Positions 60,322-64,000 of a stretch of DNA of 64,000 nucleotides are shown here, in pieces (positions within the stretch are counted from its first letter, which is position 1; every line of letters begins with the position of its first letter). Made by a program: the position numbers and the translations under genes. Source of the stretch: Desulfovibrio intestinalis (GTDB lineage: Bacteria; Desulfobacterota; Desulfovibrionia; Desulfovibrionales; Desulfovibrionaceae); contig NZ_JACHGO010000002.1 of assembly GCF_014202345.1 (NCBI RefSeq), positions 62,001 to 126,000 on the forward strand. The letters are read 5' to 3'. The notes under the pieces are model-generated. The model saw nothing but the letters and a program-made list of their open reading frames with translations, made no database searches and was not told the DNA's origin.

Positions 60322-60821
60322 GCGTCTGTTTTAAGCATACGGTTGCAGCGGTTATGCACGCTCAAAGCGCCAAACACGCACCTTGGCTGTTGGTTGCGCA
60401 AGTATTTGATACGGCAGACTTTTTCTCTGTTATAGGGTGTGGTCAAAAGCTTGCCTGAGTTGTTAGCAAGTGTCTTGCGGGTCAAGTCTGCGAAACTGCC
60501 TATGGCGCAAATCGCTGCGTCGGGCAGCAGGGCCGGTACAAGCACGGCCTGAGCGGCAACTGTTGGCAAATTCGCAGGCCTTATGAATGGTGCAGCAATT
60601 GCGAAGAACAGACCGCGTTGTTTGCGTACTGTATTTATCTGGTGGTTTGCGGCAGCCGTTGCCCGAAGGGCGTTCGGCTGGCGACAGCACTCTGGCAACA
60701 TTGTCATAGGGTAAAGCAGCCTTTTCAGATTTCGTAATTTTCAGCAAAAGCTTTGCGGGATTCGCCCGCGTGCACAGCATGGCCGGGCAGGAACATCGGT
60801 CAGCCATATGGAAACAGGTTA
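60322..60821. other. Upstream region of mfd
   Basis: No gene is supported. It carries a 40-bp sequence (60649-60688) shared with 38988-39027 and a GTTGTTAGCAAG-rich stretch. No clear promoter was identified. Confidence 0.4.
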
Positions 60822-63800
60822 ATGGACAGTTTTACCACAGTACTGGCAAGTCAGGAAAATCAGATTTACATTGAGCGCAGTGGCATGGCCACGCGTTGTC
60901 GTCTTGCCGTCGAAGCTATGGCTCAGGGGCGCACTGTTGTTCTGGTTGCGCGCGAGCGCGAAGAATACAATCTTGCCCGTGCGTTACTGACGCTCTTTAC
61001 CCCCGAGCTTTCGTTTGGCGATAAATCGCTGTCCGAGCCCTTGTGGCGCAGCCCCTGTCTGGCGCTGCCCGCCTTGAGCCAGCGGCAGGACAGGGCCTCA
61101 TGGGCGTCACGCCTGGCTGCCCTTTACGGGCTTGGTCTGGGCCAGCCGCGCTGCCTGGTTTGCAGTGTAGAAAGTCTTTTGTTGCGCCATGTGCCCCTGA
61201 ATTTTTTCTCTTCACGCAACCTTGATCTGCGCAAGGGCAGCGATTACGCGCCTGAACTGTTGCTGGATCAGGCAGTTGAGTGGGGGTACGAGCGCGTGGC
61301 AATGGTCACGCGGCCAGGAGAAATGGCCCGCCGGGGCGATATTCTCGACATTTTTCCTGCGGGATACGCCAAACCTGTGCGTCTGGAATTTTTTGGCGAT
61401 ACTCTTGATGAAATGCGGGTTTTTGATGCTGAAAGCCAGCGCTCCTTGCAGGGTTGCGACGAACTGACGCTTCTGCCTGCCAGCCCGTTGTCTCTGGACA
61501 CCAAGGCTCTGGCTGCGGCACGGGAACGTTGCGACCGCATGTTCGCTGAAGGCCGCATTGGCGAAAACGAATGCTATTCCTTCAAAAAATCACTGGACAG
61601 CGGCGGCCTTGGCCTTTTGCCCGGCAGCGTGCTTGAAACGACCAGTTTTATTGAAGACTGGCTGCCCAAAAACAGCCTGTGGCTTCTGCCCGGCGAGGCC
61701 GACAGCGCCGATGCTTTGCGCAATAGCCGCCTGAGCCTCAAGGAAAGGCTGGAAGCTCCCGATTCACCCCTGCCGCAGCCAGCGGCCCTTGCCCTGCGCA
61801 AAAGTTCGCAGCCCGCGCCCTGGAACAGTTTTCAGCGCGTGTACGCAGAACCTCTGGTCATGGGCGTGGAAGAAAGGGGCCTTGATCTTGCTGAACGCCC
61901 CCTGCATTCCTTTACCGAGCTTTTTCCGGTGCCGGGCGCGCAGGATCGCCCCTGGCAACATCTTGCCGCTGCCCTCAAGGAGTGGCGGGGCAGCCGCCGT
62001 CAGGTGGTGCTCAGTTTTTCATCGGGCAGAAGCCGCGCCAGATTTTTGAAGCTGGCCGAACAGGACGGCATCGCACCCGCCATGCGCTATGCGCCGGAGC
62101 AGCGGGGGATTTTCGCCCTCGTTTCGCAGTTCAGATCCGGTGCGGATCTGGTATGGGACGACGCTCTGGTTCTTGGCGAAGACATCCTTTATCCCAAGGC
62201 TGAAAAAACGCCGCGCGTGTCGTCCCGCGTCTTCAAGGGCCTGGACTCCTTTGACGATCTCAAGCCCGGCGACCTTCTTGTGCACCGCGACTACGGCATC
62301 GGACGTTTCGCTGGTCTGCACCATATGGACATCAATGCTGCGGCCAACGATTTTCTGCTGGTGGAGTATTCCGGCAAGGACAAGCTCTATGTGCCAGCCG
62401 ACCGCCTGGGCCTCATCCAGCGTTTCAAGGGCACAGAAGGTGTAGAGCCTGCTCTTGACCGTCTGGGCGGCGCAGCCTGGATTTCTGGCAAGGAAAAAGC
62501 CCGCAAGGCCATTGAAAAAATCGCCGCAGATCTTGTGGAAATGTACGCCTACCGCAAGGTAACCAAGGGCTTTCGCTACGATCCGCCTGGCGAACTGTAT
62601 CACGAATTTGAAGCCACCTTTGGCTTTGAGGAAACCCCCGATCAGGCCAAGGCCATTCAGGACGTGCTGGACGATATGGATAAAACCAGCCCGATGGACC
62701 GCCTTGTTTGCGGCGACGTGGGCTTCGGTAAAACTGAGGTGGCGTTGCGCGCTGCCTTCCGCGCTGCTTCCGAGGGGCGGCAGGTGGCCATGTTGTGTCC
62801 CACGACGGTGTTGGCCGAACAGCACTATCAGACGTTCAGGGCGCGTCTGGCGGGCTTTCCCGTCAACGTGGGCCTGCTCAGCCGTTTTGTGTCGCGTCCA
62901 AAGCAGAAGGATGTGCTCAAGGCTGCCGCCGCAGGGCAGATAGACATACTCATAGGCACCCACCGTCTTTTGTCCACAGACGTGAAGCTGCCCAACCTGA
63001 CCCTGCTTATCCTTGATGAAGAACAGCGCTTTGGTGTGCGTCACAAGGAAAAACTCAAGGCCCTCAAGAAAAATGTGGACGTGCTGACGCTTACGGCCAC
63101 ACCCATTCCGCGTACCTTGCAGCTTTCAATGTCCGGCATACGCGAGCTTTCCATTATTGAAACCGCGCCGCAGGACCGCAAGCCCGTGGCCAGCGCCGTG
63201 CTGCGCAGGGATGATAACGTGCTGCGCAAGGTGATGGAGCGCGAGATGGAGCGCGAGGGCCAGATATTCTGGGTATACAACCGGGTGCAGGGGCTTGAGC
63301 GCGTGGCTGAATATGTGCGCGGGCTTGTTCCTGCCGCGCGGGTGGGTATGGCCCACGGCCAGATGTCTGAAACCGAGCTGGAAGATACCATGCACAAATT
63401 CTGGCATGGTGAACTGGATGTGCTGGTCTGCACTTCCATTGTGGAATCCGGTCTGGACTTCCCCCGTGCCAATACTCTGGTGGTGGATCAGGCCCAGATG
63501 TTCGGGCTTGGGCAATTGTACCAGTTGCGCGGCCGAGTTGGCCGCAGCGACAGGCAGGCCTATGCCTTTTTTGTTGTGCCCGATGCCGAGCGCCTGACTG
63601 CCATAGCCGAAGAACGCCTGCGCATTATTATGGATATGGACTACTTGGGCGCGGGATTTCAGGTGGCGATGGAAGATTTGCGTCTGCGCGGGGCTGGCAA
63701 TATACTGGGCGAAGTGCAGTCGGGCCACATGTGCCGTGTGGGTCTGGATCTGTATCTAGAAATGCTTGAAGAAGCCGTGGGCCGCCTCAAGGGCATGCCC

Positions 63801-64000
63801 GAAAGTCTGGTGAGCGAAACGGAACTGACGTTGGGCCTGCCAGCGCATATTCCTGCTTCGTACATTGACGACGGGCGCGAACGTCTGCGCTGCTACAAGG
63901 CGCTGACCTCGGCCTCGGGCGGAGCTGCGCGGGAAGAAACGGCCCTGTCCATCCGCGACCGCTTCGGGCCTTTCCCCGAAGAGCTGGCGAACTTTCTGGC
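60822..64000 (+). CDS. mfd: Transcription-repair coupling factor Mfd (3' end outside the window)
   Basis: About 1059 codons are present and the frame is open at the window edge. Order: UvrB-like N-terminal module (EMARRGDILDIFPAGYAKPV), RNA-polymerase-interacting CarD-like domain near residue 480 (DDLKPGDLLVHRDYGIGRFA), then the RecG-like translocase with Walker A GDVGFGKTEVALR at about 631, DEEQRFGVRHKEKLK, TATPIPRTLQLSMSGIR, and QLYQLRGRVGRSDRQAYAFF. The C-terminal TRCF domain begins before the end. Mfd removes stalled RNA polymerase from DNA lesions and recruits UvrA. The ATG follows GGAAACAGG. Confidence 0.96.
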   Translation, partial: MDSFTTVLASQENQIYIERSGMATRCRLAVEAMAQGRTVVLVAREREEYNLARALLTLFTPELSFGDKSLSEPLWRSPCLALPALSQRQDRASWASRLAALYGLGLGQPRCLVCSVESLLLRHVPLNFFSSRNLDLRKGSDYAPELLLDQAVEWGYERVAMVTRPGEMARRGDILDIFPAGYAKPVRLEFFGDTLDEMRVFDAESQRSLQGCDELTLLPASPLSLDTKALAAARERCDRMFAEGRIGENECYSFKKSLDSGGLGLLPGSVLETTSFIEDWLPKNSLWLLPGEADSADALRNSRLSLKERLEAPDSPLPQPAALALRKSSQPAPWNSFQRVYAEPLVMGVEERGLDLAERPLHSFTELFPVPGAQDRPWQHLAAALKEWRGSRRQVVLSFSSGRSRARFLKLAEQDGIAPAMRYAPEQRGIFALVSQFRSGADLVWDDALVLGEDILYPKAEKTPRVSSRVFKGLDSFDDLKPGDLLVHRDYGIGRFAGLHHMDINAAANDFLLVEYSGKDKLYVPADRLGLIQRFKGTEGVEPALDRLGGAAWISGKEKARKAIEKIAADLVEMYAYRKVTKGFRYDPPGELYHEFEATFGFEETPDQAKAIQDVLDDMDKTSPMDRLVCGDVGFGKTEVALRAAFRAASEGRQVAMLCPTTVLAEQHYQTFRARLAGFPVNVGLLSRFVSRPKQKDVLKAAAAGQIDILIGTHRLLSTDVKLPNLTLLILDEEQRFGVRHKEKLKALKKNVDVLTLTATPIPRTLQLSMSGIRELSIIETAPQDRKPVASAVLRRDDNVLRKVMEREMEREGQIFWVYNRVQGLERVAEYVRGLVPAARVGMAHGQMSETELEDTMHKFWHGELDVLVCTSIVESGLDFPRANTLVVDQAQMFGLGQLYQLRGRVGRSDRQAYAFFVVPDAERLTAIAEERLRIIMDMDYLGAGFQVAMEDLRLRGAGNILGEVQSGHMCRVGLDLYLEMLEEAVGRLKGMPESLVSETELTLGLPAHIPASYIDDGRERLRCYKALTSASGGAAREETALSIRDRFGPFPEELANFL

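Noticed and set aside
60195-60707. 170-residue minus-strand frame before mfd
   Set aside because: It runs through the terminator and into the HesB-like gene antisense; no ribosome binding site.

Overview
The window looks like a chromosome segment of a Desulfovibrio-type sulfate reducer (Desulfobacterota). This is inferred from gene content, not from a marker gene. It combines a complete Gram-negative Tol-Pal envelope system with RNase J, rubrerythrin and a 2[4Fe-4S] ferredoxin, HflKC, a phage-CI-like regulator, selenium-handling genes and a HesB-type selenoprotein. Base composition is moderately GC-rich, and most genes have clear AGGAG-type ribosome binding sites.

Layout. 0-0.5 kb: the signal recognition particle RNA gene (minus strand) with its own promoter and terminator. 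0.5-2.3 kb: an amidohydrolase and a 2-hydroxyacid dehydrogenase. 2.5-8.6 kb: a minus-strand Tol cluster in the order tolQ, tolR, tolA, a probable tonB/tolA-like remnant, a second TonB-C-type periplasmic protein, tolB, pal. 9.3-12.5 kb: a TolC-family channel and RNase J. 12.9-17.7 kb: a small membrane protein, then hflK-hflC, a CI/S24-like regulator and an MltB-like transglycosylase. 17.98-18.21 kb: a densely structured, terminator-ended region that may be a new RNA. 18.3-23.3 kb: HD hydrolase/Ddl, two metabolite transporters and a LysR regulator. 24-26.4 kb: a CDP-sugar operon (rfbF, rfbG, RmlC-like). 26.8-32 kb: a lipoprotein, HflX (apparent ATT start), a stand-alone IMP cyclohydrolase and exonuclease III. 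32.4-38.7 kb: a TPR / unknown / YkgJ-type operon, ferredoxin, HtrA, CobT and an ABC ATPase. 39-42 kb: a FrnE-like DsbA oxidoreductase, a DMT transporter and a frameshifted AraC regulator. 42.2-46.8 kb: ctpA, yibQ-like, ndk, proC. 47.3-54.4 kb: rubrerythrin, a cupin, YigZ, an unpartnered efflux adaptor, SpeA and a diguanylate cyclase. 54.4-55.5 kb: an AT-rich gene desert. 55.5-58.6 kb: a selenium operon (YedE, TusA-type YedF, DUF3343, a sugar-kinase-fold protein). 58.9-64 kb: pyrR, a HesB-like selenoprotein with in-frame TGA, its cysteine paralog, and the start of mfd, which runs off the end.

The strongest biological signal is at 55.5-60.3 kb. A putative selenium importer operon lies about 1 kb from a selenoprotein gene whose UGA aligns with the cysteine of a paralog just downstream. 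The second theme is repetitive DNA. One family is a roughly 150-bp MITE-like element with about 20-bp terminal inverted repeats; two copies supply the TAG stop codon of the adjacent gene. The other is a hairpin family (four copies) whose inner stem shows a compensatory base change. Both are intergenic, and at two loci they lie side by side. No tRNA, rRNA, CRISPR array, insertion-sequence transposase or prophage was found.
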